Shown one piece after another: positions 10,663 through 23,600 of a stretch of DNA of 64,000 nucleotides (the first letter of the stretch is position 1; each line of letters opens with the position of its first letter). Under the pieces are notes generated by a model. That model had not been told where the DNA came from and ran no database searches. It saw nothing but the letters and a program-made list of their open reading frames with translations. This stretch comes from Przewalskia tangutica (taxonomy: Eukaryota > Streptophyta > Magnoliopsida > Solanales > Solanaceae): assembly GCA_029844215.1 (NCBI GenBank), contig CM056725.1, forward strand, positions 29,976,485 to 30,040,484. Reading direction: 5' to 3'. A program made the translations under genes and the position numbers.

Positions 10663-11810
10663 ATGCCTCCGCAGAAACCCGGGCGAAGGGCAAGGCGGCG
10701 AGAGTCGCGAGTAAACGGCGGCGGTCTCAGAGACCACAAGACGAGCCTCGATCCGCGATGCAGGCGAGGAGATGGGTTACAAGTGGGCGATTATCGGCGT
10801 GGTTGTGGCGGATATGAGAGATAAGTGGGCCAGCGATTCGATGCAGATACGCGGTTCACCCTAGATCAGATAGTTTGAGACTACGGGATTTTCTGAGATG
10901 TAACCCGCCAGAGTTTTATGGGTCGAGGCCTGAGGATGATCCGCAGGAGTTCGTCCGGCAGTTACAGCGGATCATGAGAGTGATCAAGGCATCGGAGACC
11001 GATTCAGTGGTCTTAAGTTCGCATCAGCTGCGTGATACCGCAGCTTGACCGTTTGATTCGCGAGCTGTCGGGAGAGAATGCACTTCACTTTATGGGACGA
11101 GTTCTCGAGGCATTTCTTGCACACTTCTTGCCTCGCAGATGAGAGGCTCGGGCAGATTTTGGTGTTGCGGCGAGCAGTCGACGGTTCGGGAGTACAATGT
11201 GGAGTTCGACTCATTAGCGTGACGCCCTCGCGTTAGTAGCTAGTATGGAGGATCGAGTGCACCGATATGTTAAGTGGCTCGATGATTACCTAGCAGAGAG
11301 TTGTTGGTGTAGCTCTTCACCGGGCATGGACATTGCCGCACGCAGCTTATGCACTTGGATGTGAGGCGGAGAAATCGACGGAATGACCTAGATCGAAAAG
11401 AGGCGTAGCAATGTGGTCCTTTGATGACTTTCGAGGCGGACCGCCTAAGAGACTAGTTATGTACCTCGCCAAGATGCAGTGGTCCTCCACAATTTCGGAA
11501 CGCCGAATATTCGTGGCAGTCGGGGCTCCTGTGTTTGATCTTTAGGGAGTAGAAGTGTTCACGGATGAGGCCACCGTATCTCAAGTGTGACCATTGTGGT
11601 AAAGCCCATAGAGGAATGTCGTCTTGGTTTGGGAGATTGCTATACTTGCGGCACAGGGCCATTTGACGGCTTGTCAGGACTGTGGGTAGCACTGGTAGGA
11701 TAGCACAGACTACTAGAGCAGTTGCGGGTTCTTCACCTTCCACAGCTAGGCAGGATGTTCTTACATCGGCGGGCCACGGTAGAGGTCGCGGTGGAAGTTC
11801 CCAGTTTTAG
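10663..11810 (+). pseudogene. gag: N5 gag remnant with capsid region
   Basis: The start codon at 10663 gives MPPQKPGRRARR. The capsid core is readable at about 10880-11050: LRDFLRCNPPEFYGSRPEDD followed by PQEFVRQLQRIMRVIKASET. The zinc knuckle region near 11588-11700 is frameshifted, with the first C-x2-C-x3-H (CDHCGKAH) kept and the second broken. Stops interrupt at 11046 and beyond. Among the short elements only N5 keeps this central part, so its deletion history differs from N4, N6a, N6b and M3. Confidence 0.8.
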
Positions 11811-11836
11811 CGGTCCTCTGAACCGTCTATTTTCAG

Positions 11837-12340
11837 GTATATCCTTAACCCTCTAGAGACTTGTATGTTTTGATGTGATGATAATATGTTAAGTGTTATG
11901 TTCGAATAGCTTGGTGCTAAGAATGTGATTTAGAAACCTGGTTAGTGATAAAGGGTAAGCCTGGGGGTGAGAAATGATGAACCTTAGAATATTACAGTTG
12001 AGACCTTAGATGTAAGGCCGTCTTGAGTGCAAGATTTTGCAAGTGATCCTTGTCAGAGTGCATTTTATGCCTAGAATGTATTGTGTGATAAGTCCCTGGG
12101 TAGTGTGAAATGGAAGTGGTAGTTTTCATGACCTGTATAGGTAAGATAGTTCCGGATCGGGGAATAAGAGCTTGATGCGTTAAGTGGGTCGGGTTGGGGC
12201 CATGTTGCGGGCCAACCCGCGGCCTGTTTCGAGGTGGGGTCAACTCTGGGTGGTCCCGCCAGGTGGTAGGGTCACGAGGGTGCTAGGCCCAAGTTTGGAT
12301 GACCATCGTAGGAGTTCGTGGATGCGTTTGACCAGAATCG
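11837..12340 (+). other. N5 block X
   Basis: Starts TTTCAG/GTATATCCTTAACCC and ends in GTCACGAGGGTGCTAGGCCC and the conserved TTCGTGGATGCGTTTGACCAG. Homologous to 4220-4775. Its downstream end continues into GCCGGGAATGGCCTTA, a string also found in N1 (minus strand, about 54800) but not in N4. Confidence 0.6.
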
Positions 12341-12586
12341 GTTTGTGAAGGCCGGGAATGGCCTTAGAGGAAAGTGAAGCTAGTAAGATGACCAAGTTTG
12401 GAGGTGGTGACTCCAAAGTTTTGGAAACTAAAGCGATGACTAAAGTGTGGTACGTGTACTAGAAGAGTTCAAGTGTTCGAGAAGGGCACGACGAGTAAGG
12501 AAGGAAGAGGACGTGTGTTATTTTGTGGCCAGGCGTGGCGTTGGCAACTTGTTAGAAGAACTTCATCGTTACCCATCTTGAGAAGG
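12341..12586 (+). other. N5 3' tail, no integrase
   Basis: Non-coding. It joins block X directly to the terminal tail (GATGACCAAGTTTGGAGG, matching N4 near 5497), so the integrase remnant present in N4 is deleted here. Confidence 0.6.
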
Positions 12587-12621
12587 AACATTCGGGACGA
12601 ATGTTTCTAAGGAGGGGAGAA
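12587..12621 (+). other. N5 hairpin and polypurine tract
   Basis: The same 19-base perfect hairpin (12587-12605) is followed by AAGGAGGGGAGAA (12609-12621), abutting the 3' LTR. Confidence 0.85.
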
Positions 12622-14806
12622 TGTTATACCCCGTATTTCCAGAGTATGTACGTGAGGGCGTACGTATTTAAATTTGAGCCTTAAGTTTTGACAAAGTTCA
12701 AAAATTTGGGCACAAGTGCCGAAAAGAATCGTTTTTCGACGAAACGTTTTACTAAACTCGCGTAGGGTAAATTCGGCTATGTCATTTATAATTTTGCGGA
12801 TTTTTTAGAGACGAAACATTTTGGACCAACGAGAGGGCGACACTTGTCACCCTCTAATTGGAGCACGTTTTGGGCGGTAATGGACGAGAAAGGTGGCATG
12901 GTTAGGTAGGATATTTGTGCAAGTTGGTGTGGTAGATGGATAAGGTGCACATGGCTTAATCCTAGCCTTACACTTGCCTTACACTTGGATTGATCTTGGC
13001 CATTGGTTGGCCCTTGCTTGACCTATAAATACCCCCTTAGTTGATAAACTTTCTTCATCTAAAAATCATTTTCCAAGTCTTGAAATCTCTCCCTTGTGAG
13101 TTGAAATCGCCCAAAGCCCCCTTAAGTGAGCCTTGGCGAGAGCCTCCTCCCTCCCCTCTGTGGTGTCTAGCCGTGGGGTACCCCCCCTAGCCTAAATTGT
13201 TTTCGTATAATACCCCCTTTGTGGTATAGAAATACTTCTCCAAGTATTGTTATAATGCCCAAATACTCTAGCCCAAAACCTTTGTAGTATTTCCAAGTAC
13301 CCTCTATACGAAAAGCCCGGAAAATACTAGAATACTTTCCTTTAGCCACTAAACGAAACCCTAAGGAAAATCTCCATAATTGGTTGGAGTACTAAGTAGA
13401 AGTTGTGTAGAACTTCTAAGGGTTGTTTGGAGCGGATTGGAGCACTCGGAGTAGGAGCTTAACGTTGCTCAGGATCGACTTTTAACTTGGATAATTTTGG
13501 GCTCATCGAGGTAAATACTACTGTCCTTCTATTGTAATTGGGAATTACATACTGTAGTTGAATTGAAATGAATATAAGATTCATAGAAAAGAATTGAACT
13601 GTAATAGAAGGATATTACAGAATAGACTTGTATTGAAATCACATCAGAAGAATATAAGTAGAAGTTTGAACTGTACTTACATAGGACTGTATTTACAGTA
13701 GACTGATAACCTTTATTGGTTGAATGTTCTGCAAGTAGCATGTGCTACTTAGAAGGTGGACAAGGCTAGCCGGGTTATAGCCGTGGAGCGTTTTGCTTAT
13801 AGTCGATAATCGTCGTGAGGTATGTGATTCTTCCTATACTCTTGAGCATGAAGTATTTTAAAAAAAGAATACATATAGTACGGTAGACGTACGTGTGGTA
13901 ATGTCTTTTGACTTAAGCCTGAATAATATGTATATATTATATGGTAGATGTACGTGTGTTAACTGAATGTAGCGTTACGGCAATGTCTTTTGACTTAAGC
14001 CTGAATAATAAAGAGTCTTAAAGTATTTCAAAAGAATTAAGGAACCTTTTTGAAAGAAGAGTAATACTTGGTTTTGAAAACATAAAGAGTTATACTAGCT
14101 TTATGGGAAGTTAGGTATAACGTCTTAAGAGAGATAAAAAGAATGGTTTACTGATTTTTAGAAGTTAAGAGACTTAATCTTAAAAGATAAGAGACTTGGC
14201 TTAATTGTATTGATATGAAGTTTGTTAACAATGTGAAACCTCATTCGTGAGTAATGGGTACTTGGTTTTAAAAAAGGAATAATGTTTTACTGATTTCGGA
14301 AATCAGAATTAGTATCGACAAACCTCGGCAGCGTTAATAAAGGAAAATGTAATGAATAATGAAGTATTATTAAAACCAGTAGAAACCTCCATCTGCATAG
14401 AAACTAAGATGAGACAAAATGATATTACATTTCCTAGATCATGGCTGCTTAATAAGATAGATAATGAATAAGAATAACCGACACTCATATAAGGCATATG
14501 TCACTCAAATGTTTTAAAAGAGATTAAGACATTGAACTATGAAACTTTTCTAAAATAAAGAGCCTTGAGTAATTGAAATTAGGCAAACTGGAACCTTAGG
14601 GAAAAGAATGTGGTTGAAAAGGAAAGTGTTTTGGTTTACCTAAAAATGTGAGTCACTCTATTTTATACTACTGGTATCGGGTGACTTTTATAAAAGGAAT
14701 GGATCTCTTTAAAAAAGGAATTTAACGTACGTAGTACTTTAGGGTTAACACCCGGATTTTGACTTAAAAGGAAAGTACTTGAGTTGTGTATAACTTGCCT
14801 ATGCTT
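12622..14806 (+). repeat. N5 3' LTR, first part
   Basis: Starts TGTTATACCCCGTATTTCC and runs to the N6a insertion. Very close to the 5' LTR, with differences mostly short gaps (for example 7497-7520 against 13150-13185) and CTG-type changes (14285-14310 against 8590-8625). The target copy TGCTT is at 14802-14806. Confidence 0.9.
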
Positions 14807-17800
14807 TGTTATACCCCGTAGTTCCAGGGTATGTATGCGAGGACGTACGTACGAGAATACGACAGAAAGATTGGAAAGGAAGAAAGAGGTGATTTTTTCC
14901 ACGGAAAAGTTTCCGGTTTTTGTAAGGAAAAAGGTTCGTTAAGGGGAATTGGATTCCCAGATTTGGTATTCGGACTTCCTGGAATATTAGAGAATTATGG
15001 AATTTTATTTTCGGAAATGGTCACGTGGGGCCCAGGTGAAATTCTGGTTTTGTAGGGCCCACTTTGTTTTGAGATTTTGGCCATTGTGGATATTTTGGAA
15101 GATGTTTTATTTTGGGCCATTAGGAGGGTGACACGTGTCACCCCCTGTGGCTAGCCGAATGTCATTTGGGCACAGTCTGGAATTAGAGTCGTTTTCGCAA
15201 ACGCTTTACATAACTTGCGAGGAAAATTCGGCTATGTCTTTTCTTATTTTTGCGGATTTTTCCGAGTGAAGAAACGTTTTGGACCAACGAGAGGGCGACT
15301 CTTGTCACCTCGAGTCAGTGGAGTTGACTACCACCTCGACGTTTGAAGGTCGTTGGTGAGATATTTTGTGAGGATTTGTGGAGTAGGGACTAGGGGCACT
15401 TGGGCACATCTTGGCCCTACACTTGTTTAGCACTTGGCTAGATCTTGGCCCTTGGTTGGCCTTTGCTTACCCTATAAATACCCCCCTCCCTTTGAAGACT
15501 TCTTCATCTCTCAAATCTCTAAGTCTTGAGAACCCCCTCTCCTCCCTCTGGTTGACTCTCGGCCCAGTGCCTCCCTCCCTTTCATGTGGCCTTGTGGCCG
15601 AGAGCCTCCTCTCCCCTTCCTAGTAGGCCCTTCGGCCGAGAGCACCCCCCCCTACCTTGGGGTGTTCTCGTGGGGTACCCCCCCCTCTTGGTAGAAATAC
15701 TCTCAAAAGTATTGTTATAATGCCCAAATACCTTAGCCTTATGCCTTGTAGTATTCCAAAGATACCTCTATACGTAGAGCCCGGAAATACTACCGTATGT
15801 CCTTTTTGTCTCTAACCGAAACCCTAAGGAAAATCTCCATGGTTAGTTGGAGTGCTATGTAGAAGTTGGTTAGAACTTCTAAGGGTTGTTTGGAGCGGGA
15901 TGGAGCACCCGGAGTAGGAGCGAAACATTGCTAAGGATCGACTTTAAACTCGGATAATTATGGGCTTATCGAGGTAATTATCTTGTCCCCCTATTGTAAT
16001 TGGATATTACTTGTTGTTAGAATATATAGTTGAAGTATACTATATATAGAATCAACGTAGTTGTTGGCAATGTCTTTTGACTTAAGCTCAAGAATAAGGA
16101 ATGAACTAAACCGTAATTACATAGATCAGATGTGACTGTATAGTAGAATTGTACCCGTTCAGGTTAGATGTATAACCCCCCCCCCCCCTGGTTGGCTTGG
16201 TAGCCGGCCTCGATAGAGGAGGAGATTTCTGTTGTGGCGAGGAGAAGTCTGCAATTTTATGTAGAATGTTCTCTGATGTTAATGCGCACTTGTGGCCTTA
16301 TAGGTTGAAGTGCTACGTGTGACGTAATCTTCTTGGCTAAGGAGTAGCCGACGGTTTGAGGTACTTGGAGCGTTTTGCTATTAGTCGATACTCGTCGCGA
16401 GGTATGTGAACCTCTTCCTATCCCTTCTAGCATGATATGTGTGAACTATGTAGTACGGTAGACGTACATGTGTTTGATTGTTTGTAAAACATAAAGTGTT
16501 ATAACGGCTTTATGGGGAGTTGGTTATAACAGCTTTATGTAGGTAAGAAAATGGGAAGTTAGGTATAACGACTTAAGAATGTTTTACTGATTTTGGAAGT
16601 CAGGATGTGTATCGACAAACCACTGCAGCGTTAATAAAAGGAAATGTTTTGAATAATTAAGTATTGGTAAAACCAGTAGAAACTTCCATCTGCATAGAAG
16701 CTAAGATAAGACAAAATGATATTACATTTCTAGATCACGGTCATTGTAATAAGATTGTTATAAACAAGAATATCCTACTCACATAAGGCTTATGTTTCTT
16801 AGATTGTTTAAAAGAGAATTATATTCTTGAATGAATAAGACTATGAACTACGAAACCTTTCTAAAATAAGAAACGTGAGCATTTGAAATTAGGAAAACTT
16901 GGACGTGTGGAAAATAATGTTGTTACTTGGTTTTACAAAGGTAAGTGTTGTGGTTTACTTAAAAAGACAGTCACTCTATTTTATACTACGGTATTGTGTG
17001 ACTTATTTTATAGGAACGGATCTTTTAAAGATTTAATGTATGAAGTACGTTGGGGATAGATACTCGAACTTGTTAGTAGAAAGTACCTTGGGTGAATAAC
17101 TTGATTGTATTGGTTTGTGATAGCCTTGTAATACTTTCTTGTGGATATGATAAGTAAACATGTTAGGATGCTCCTTGTGTTAGTATCTTGTGATTGTTAT
17201 GTAAGGGGTCATTCTTCTTTGTGCTTACATTGTTAAAAGGTAAGTCCATTATCTTGTTATTATATCACCTACCCGTATTGTGTATACAGGGCTTGCCACC
17301 CTTGATGCGGGTCTATACGGCTATGCGGTCCTTGAGACTACGCGAGCTGCGGTATGCTCCGTGATTGACCGATCATTCCGGTGTTTAGCGATGCGGGAAT
17401 TCCTACGCGGTCTACGAGGGACTATCACGGTCCTTGAGGGCTATGCGAGTGCGAAGTCGGTGACGGATCTGAGGTTAGGCCGCCGACGCGGGGTATACCT
17501 CGGGTGGTCTAGGACCAGGATTCGAGGAATACCTTATGCGGGTGCATGTGTGACCTATGCGAGCTGCGAGAGTTCGAGAATAGACGCCGCATTGATCTGC
17601 GGGCGATGGCGGCCGATCATGTGGTGCGGTCCAGAGAGACCTCGTGTCTGATTTATGGCATTTGTGGTGCGGGTCTTAGTAGTCGGCTATGCCTTCGCAC
17701 TTACCGTCTGCGGTCTTATTGTGATGACTTTGAGGCGTGAGTCCCCGACTTGACATATCGCTTATTTGTTGTGAATCGTAGTTTGGTTATCATACATGTC

Positions 17801-18257
17801 TCTGCTTTATATAGACTACTATGATTTGATTCTGATATTACTTTACGTTTCACATACTTGGTACATGTTATGCGACCTCGCCCGGGCTGCGTTCATCTGC
17901 AGGAAAAGGTACACGATCGATGATCCTCGCTCTAGGGTCACGATTCGGCATTGGGAAAGCTCGTTTCTCGGAAGCTTGTCGGTGGTATAGTCCTGTCGTT
18001 GTAGGTATTTACATTCGGGGTATGGCGGCCCCTGTCCCATAGTTATTGCAAATCTTAGAGTGCGTAGTACTATTATGGCGGGGTTTGTATAAAGGATTAA
18101 ACTATTCTCTTTAAAAGATTGTTTATATATGCGAAAGGCAAGTTTTAACATTATTGTTTTATACTTGTCTCGAGTTATGTTTTATGTTCGATTACTCGAT
18201 GTTGTATCACTAGGGTGCGGGGTAAGGCACGATCCACGGGCGGTTACGGGCGTGACA
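14807..18257 (+). repeat. N6a 5' LTR
   Basis: 3451 bp. The first 320 bases are specific to this subfamily and include GTGACACGTGTCACC near 15129. A poly-C tract near 16176-16189 varies in length between copies. The 17280-17700 part is the GC-rich ATGCGGG repeat block. The frame at 17280-17651 is not a gene, since it is not kept in the 3' LTR. Confidence 0.92.
15473..15480 (+). promoter_or_regulatory. TATA box of N6a 5' LTR
   Basis: TATAAATA in CCC-TATAAATA-CCCCC. The 3' LTR copy is at 21319-21326. Confidence 0.7.
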
Positions 18258-18258
18258 G

Positions 18259-18270
18259 TGGTATCAGAGC
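18259..18270 (+). other. N6a primer binding site
   Basis: TGGTATCAGAGC, a full 12-base match to the plant initiator Met-tRNA 3' end, one base after the LTR. The usual spacer AAAG seen in other copies is missing here. Confidence 0.9.
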
Positions 18271-18454
18271 GATTAATCCTCGGAAAGTGTCTGAGCCGTA
18301 TCGATGAGTCTTGATTATCGGTGTGTTGTGCACCACGCCAATAATCGTGGAGGCTATAGGATATTTAGGATGGTTTCTATTCTTCTCACTCGAGATCGTG
18401 CCTTAGGCGGTGTTGAAAGTTGGACCCTCTGACGAAATCCTTTCCCTTATCGTT

Positions 18455-19185
18455 ATGCCTCCGCGTAGGGCAACCCGGGCCCAGGGGGGCAAGGCAGCCG
18501 AGGGAGCTGCGAGTAGAGTTCAGAGGGTTGCGTGGGCACAGGCCCAATTACCACCTGGGGCGGTGTTTTATTCGGGGAGTTATGCTACGTCACTAGCCCA
18601 GTGAGTTTAGCAGCGGCGATTCTGCTGCGGCCATGACTTTTGAACCTTGTTCCGGCAGGAGCGAGAGAATATAGATGGCAAAGAGGCAACCTCACTAGCT
18701 ATGAATTTGGATAACAGATAGTATACCGATATACCGAAAGTATTGATGACTATCTAAGAGAGGGTTGTGCAAGAGTAATTCTTGATTAGGCTTGAGCATG
18801 TCACGTATGCGGGTTTATGCGCGTGGCCGAAAACGTAGAGATCGGCGGGATAACGAAGGACGAAGGGGCGAGCGGCTAGGTCCTTTGGTAACCGAGGCAA
18901 GTCGCCTCGCGTGATTAGATTATGCACATCCACGGTCTGAAAGGTCCTCCACGGGGTTGATGCGTTCGGGGTATGCAGGAGTTGGTCAGAACTCCAGGGT
19001 TTTCGATTCACTATGCGACAGACGTCATCCCGGGGAATGTCGTCTTTTAGATTGGTACTTGTTGTACCTGTGGCCGTCAGGGCCATGTGTCGAATAGGTG
19101 ACCTAGTAGAAGGACTTTGTCTTCAGTACCGGTGGGTAGTTCGTCACCTTCCTTAACTATGCGCCCTACGGGGCAGGTTCGATTA
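18455..19185 (+). pseudogene. gag: N6a gag remnant
   Basis: Start codon at 18455, chosen by conservation of MPPRRATRAQGGKAAEGAAS among N6a, N6b and N3. The frame is open for 49 residues, to a stop at 18602, and then decays. The capsid core is deleted, as in N4 and N6b. Near 19010-19105 the knuckle region reads CDRRHPGEC, then CCTCGRQGHVSNR with a stop in place of the last Cys. It would normally encode the particle protein; it is non-functional here. Confidence 0.8.
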
Positions 19186-19218
19186 GGACGACATAGGGGA
19201 GTGAAGCAGTAGATGCAG

Positions 19219-19750
19219 GCATATCCTAAACCCTCTAGAGTTTTGTTTATGTGATAAGGTGAGTATACCTTAAGTGCTATGTTCTGGTAGCAGTATGTTA
19301 GTTGTGATTAGAAATCATGGTTGTTTAACCGAGTAAGATGTTGGGGATAGAGAAAGTGTGAGCCTTAGAGTTTTACGTAGAGACCTTAGAGGTAAGGCCA
19401 TCTCGAGTAAGAGACGTATGTTGATGTTTGACCCTTATAGGAGTGCATTGTGCACGTGAGCTATGTTTTTGGGATAAGTCCCTGAGTAGCGTAATATGAG
19501 AGAGGGTAGTTGAGCTCAGAAGACCGCCAGGTTTTAACGTGATTAGTGAGAGTTTTCCTCCGGGAAGCTAGTGTTTTGCGCGTTGCCGGGTCGGGTTGAG
19601 GCCACGTTGCGGGTCAACCCGCGGCCTGTATGGTGGTGGGGTCAGTTTGTGGTGGTCCCACCTTGTGATGGGGTCATGAGGGTGTTAGGCCCAAATTTAG
19701 TTAACCAGCGAGTTCGTGGATGCGTTCGACCAGTGGTCGGGCCGATGGGG
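19219..19750 (+). other. N6a block X
   Basis: Homologous to 4220-4775. The left border reads GATGCAG/GCATATCC. It contains GCGGGTCAACCCGCGGCC, an inverted pair of GGGT and ACCC arms, and ends near GTTCTTCGGTCAGG. No open frame is shared with the other copies. Confidence 0.6.
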
Positions 19751-20330
19751 GCAGCCTATCGTGTTCTTCGGTCAGGGTCGTTCCCTCGGCAGTGTTGATG
19801 TTATCTGAAAGGTTGTAAGGCTGCACGGGGTGCCTACCTTCACCTTATGGCAGACAGTGAAGCCCAGGTTGTGGCTATTTTCATTTCCTAAGAATTTTAC
19901 CAGGCAGGGTTAGGAACTCAGGTGAGTCTCAGAATCGCATTCGCCCTCGGGCGTTGTTTTGATTTCGTGGTAGGCGCGAGATCGTTGTCTCGGTTGAAGT
20001 GTTTAAGCTACCATTTGGTGTTCGGATGTCGTCTTGTAGCGCGCCAGGCAGAAATGCAAGTTCTTGGTCGATTGGTTCGATGTTGGCAAGGTTCGATAGT
20101 TGGTTCAGCTTGTTCCGTGAGACGGTGGTTAGGGTGTGACGAGTTTTGGGAAACAGAGGAACTTAGCAGAGTTACTTTGGGCCGCTTTTGAGTTCATATG
20201 AGAATAGGCGGGTTGCCTATAGGTTAGCATCTGCCGTCCGACTTAGGAAGCGACGTCCGGTCGCCGTATTGTTATGTTCGGGAAAGTATCGAAGATCCAT
20301 CAGTGTTCGGTAATAATGACCACGTTAGAG
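19751..20330 (+). pseudogene. int: N6a integrase C-terminal remnant
   Basis: Decayed match to the integrase remnant of N4: GGTTGTAAGGCTGCACGGGG (VVRLHG), TTAGGAACTCAGGTGAGTCT (GTQVSL), TTGGTTCGATGTTGGCAAGG (WFDVGK), and CCGTCCGACTTAGGAAGCG near the tail. Many gaps remove parts present in N6b, and no frame is open for more than a few dozen codons. Confidence 0.75.
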
Positions 20331-20624
20331 ATAGTAACCCGAGTTTTGAATCGGGCGATGTCGAAATGTAGTAAGTTCGAGTGTCACGGCGAGCCGGTGA
20401 TCGCATGCAGCCGGTACCATTTGTCGGGTCGCTTTGAGAAGGTAAATGCCTCAGGCAAAGTGACAAAAGTGGTATCATTTTGGTGATGTTAGAGGTGTTT
20501 CCTCGTGGACTTGGAGGTAAGCATTTTTGCGCAGTTGTTTCTGGGGCCAGGTATGGCAGGATTGTTCTCGTAAGTATAGTAGTGAAGACTATATTGGCAC
20601 ACGTTTGTTTTGAGACTTAGAAGG
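20331..20624 (+). other. N6a 3' tail with PBS-like motif
   Basis: Non-coding. It contains TGACAAAAGTGGTATCA at 20461-20477, which copies the junction between an LTR end (GTGACA) and a Met-tRNA primer site although no LTR ends here. The same motif occurs in the tails of N6b and M3. Confidence 0.7.
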
Positions 20625-20659
20625 AACATTCGGGACGAATGTTTCTAAGGAGGGGAGAA
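20625..20659 (+). other. N6a hairpin and polypurine tract
   Basis: Perfect hairpin AACATTCGGGACGAATGTT (20625-20643), then AAGGAGGGGAGAA (20647-20659), then the 3' LTR. Confidence 0.85.
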
Positions 20660-23600
20660 TGTTATACCCCGTAGTTCCAGAGTATGTATGCGAGGGCGTG
20701 CGTGCGAGAATCTGACGAAAGATGGAAAGGAAGAAAGAGGTGATTTTTTCCACGGAAAAGTTTCGGTTTTGTAAGGAAAAAGGTTCGTTAAGGAATGGAT
20801 TCCCAGTTTGGTATTCGGACTTCTGGAATATTAGAGAATTATGGAATTTTATTTTGGAAATGGTCACGTGGGGCCTGGGTGAAATTCTGGTTTTGTAGGG
20901 CCAGCTTTGTTTTCGAGATTTTGGCCATTGTGGATATTTTCGGAAGATGTTTTATTTTGGGCCATTAGGAGGGTGACACGTGTCACCCCCTGCGTGGCTT
21001 GGCGAATGTCATTTGGGCCAGTCTGCAGAGTCGTTTTTGAAGCGTTTACATAACTTGCGAGGGAAAATTCGGCTATGTCTTTTCTTATTTTTGCGGATTT
21101 TTCCGAGTGATGAAATGTTTTGGACCAACGAGAGGGCGACACTTGTCACCCTCAAGTTGGTGGAGTTGGACGGCCACCCTTGGACGTTTGAAGGGTCAAG
21201 TTGGTGAGATATTTTGTGAGGGATTTGTGGAGTAGGGACTAGGGGCACTTGGGCATCTTGGCCTACACTTGTTTAGCACTTGGCTAGATCTTGGCCCTTG
21301 GTTGGCCTTTTCTTACCCTATAAATACCCTCCCTTTGAAGACTTCTTCTCTCAAATCTCTAAGTCTTGAGAACCCCTCTCCTCCTCTTGTTGACTCTCGC
21401 CCAAGAGCCTCCCTCCCTTTCACGTGGCCTTGTGGCCGAGAGCCTCTCCCCTTCCTAGTAGGCCGCCCGAGAGCACCCCCACTGCCTTGGGGTGTTCTCG
21501 TGGTACCACTCTTGGTAGAAATACTCTCAAAGTATTGTTATAATGCCCAAATACCTTAGCCTTATGCCTTGTAGTATTCCAAAGATACCTCTATCGTAGA
21601 GCAGGAAATACTAGTGTATGTCCCTTTTGTCTCTAACCGAAACCCTAAGGAAAATCTCCATGGTTAGTTGGAGTGCTATGTAGAAGTTGGTTAGAACTTC
21701 TAAGGGTTGTTTGGAGCGGGATGGAGCACCCGGAGTAGGAGCGAAACATTGCTAAGGATCGACTTTAAACTCGGATAATTATGGGCTTATCGAGGTAATT
21801 ATCTTGTCCCTATTGTAATTGGATATTACTTGTTGTTAGAATATATAGTTGAAGTATACTATATATAGAACTGAACGTAGTTGTTGGCAATGTCTTTTGA
21901 CTTAAGCCTGAAGAATAAGGAACTGAACTAAACTGTAATTACATAGGTGTATCAGATGGGCTGTATAGTAGAATTGTACCCGTTCAGGTTAGATGTACAA
22001 CCCCCCCTGGTTGGCTTGGTAGCCGGCCTCGTTAGAGGAGGAGATTTACGCTGTGGCGGGGAAGTCTTTGCGAATTTTATGTAGAATGTTCTACGATGTT
22101 AATAGCGCCTTGTGGCCTTATAGGTTGAAGTGCTACGTGTGGCGTAATCTTCGCTAAGGAGTAGCCAAGCGGTTTGAGGTACTTGGAGCGTTTGCTATTA
22201 GTCGATACTCGTCGCGAGGTATGTGAACCTCTTCCTATCCCTAGCATGATATGTGAACTATGTAATCGGTAGGCGTCGTATGTGTTTGATTGTTTGTAAA
22301 ACATAAAGTGTTATAACGGCTTTATGGGAGTTAGTTATATGACTTTATGTAAGAAAATGGGAAGTTAGGTATAACGGCTTAGAATGTTTCTTGATTTTGG
22401 AAGTCGGGATGTGTATCGACAAACCAACGCGGCGTTAATAAAAGGAAATGTTTTGAATAATTAAGTATTGGTAAAACCAGTAGAAACTTCCATCTGCATA
22501 GAAGCTAAGATAAGACAAAATGATATTACATTTCTAGATCATTCTTTGTAATAAGATTGTTATAAACAAGAATATCCTACTCACATAAGGCTTATGTTTC
22601 TTAGATTGTTTAAAAGAATTATATTCTTGAATGAATAAGACTATGAACTACGAAACCTTTCTAAAATAAGAAACGTGAGCATTTGAAATTAGGCAAACTT
22701 GGGCGTTTGGAAAATAATGTTGTTACTTGGTTTTACAAAGGTAAGTGTTTTGGTTTACTTAAAAAACGATCACTCTATTTTATACTACGGGTATTGTGTG
22801 ACTTATGTGATAGGAACGGATCTTTTAAAGATTTAATGTATGAAATGCGTTGGGGATAGATACCCGAACTTGTTAGTAGAAAGTACCTTGGGTGAATAAC
22901 TTGATTGTATTGGTTTGTGATAGCCTTGTAATACTTTCTTGTTGATATGATAAGTAAACATGTTAGGATGCTACTTGTGTTAGTATCTTGTGATTGTTAT
23001 GTAAGGGGTCATTCTTCTTGTGCTTACATTGTTAAAAGGTAAGTCCATTGATCTTTGTTATTATATCACCTACCCATTGTGTATACAGGGCTTGCCACCT
23101 TGATGCGGGTCTATCGGCTATCACGGTCCTCGAGACTACGCGGGTCGCGGTATGCTCGTGTTGGTGATCATTCGGGTGTTTAGCACGATGCGGGGAAATT
23201 CCTATCACGGTCTCCGAGGACTATCACGGTCCTCGAGGGCTATGCGGGCTGCGGAAGTCGGGGCGGATCTGAGGTTAAGTGCGCCGATGCGGGGTATACC
23301 TCGGTGGTCTAGGACGAGTTCGAGAATACCTTATGCGGTGCGTGTGCGACCTATGCGGGCTGCGAGTTCGAGGAATAGACGCCAAGACATTGATCTGCGG
23401 GCGGTGGCGGCCGATCATGTGGTGCGGTCTAGAGAGACCTCGTGATACAGTTTATGGCATTTGTGGTACTGGGGGTCTTAGTAGTCGGCTATGCCTTCGT
23501 ACTTACCGTCACGGTCTTATTGTGATGACTTTGAGGCGTGAGTCACGACTTGACATATTTGCTTATTTGTTGTGAGCGTAGTTTGGTTATCATACATGTC

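Noticed and set aside
16176..16189. Long C-runs in LTRs (also near 25844 and 29110)
   Set aside because: Homopolymer length differs between sister LTRs and is most likely a sequencing length error around a modest natural C tract.
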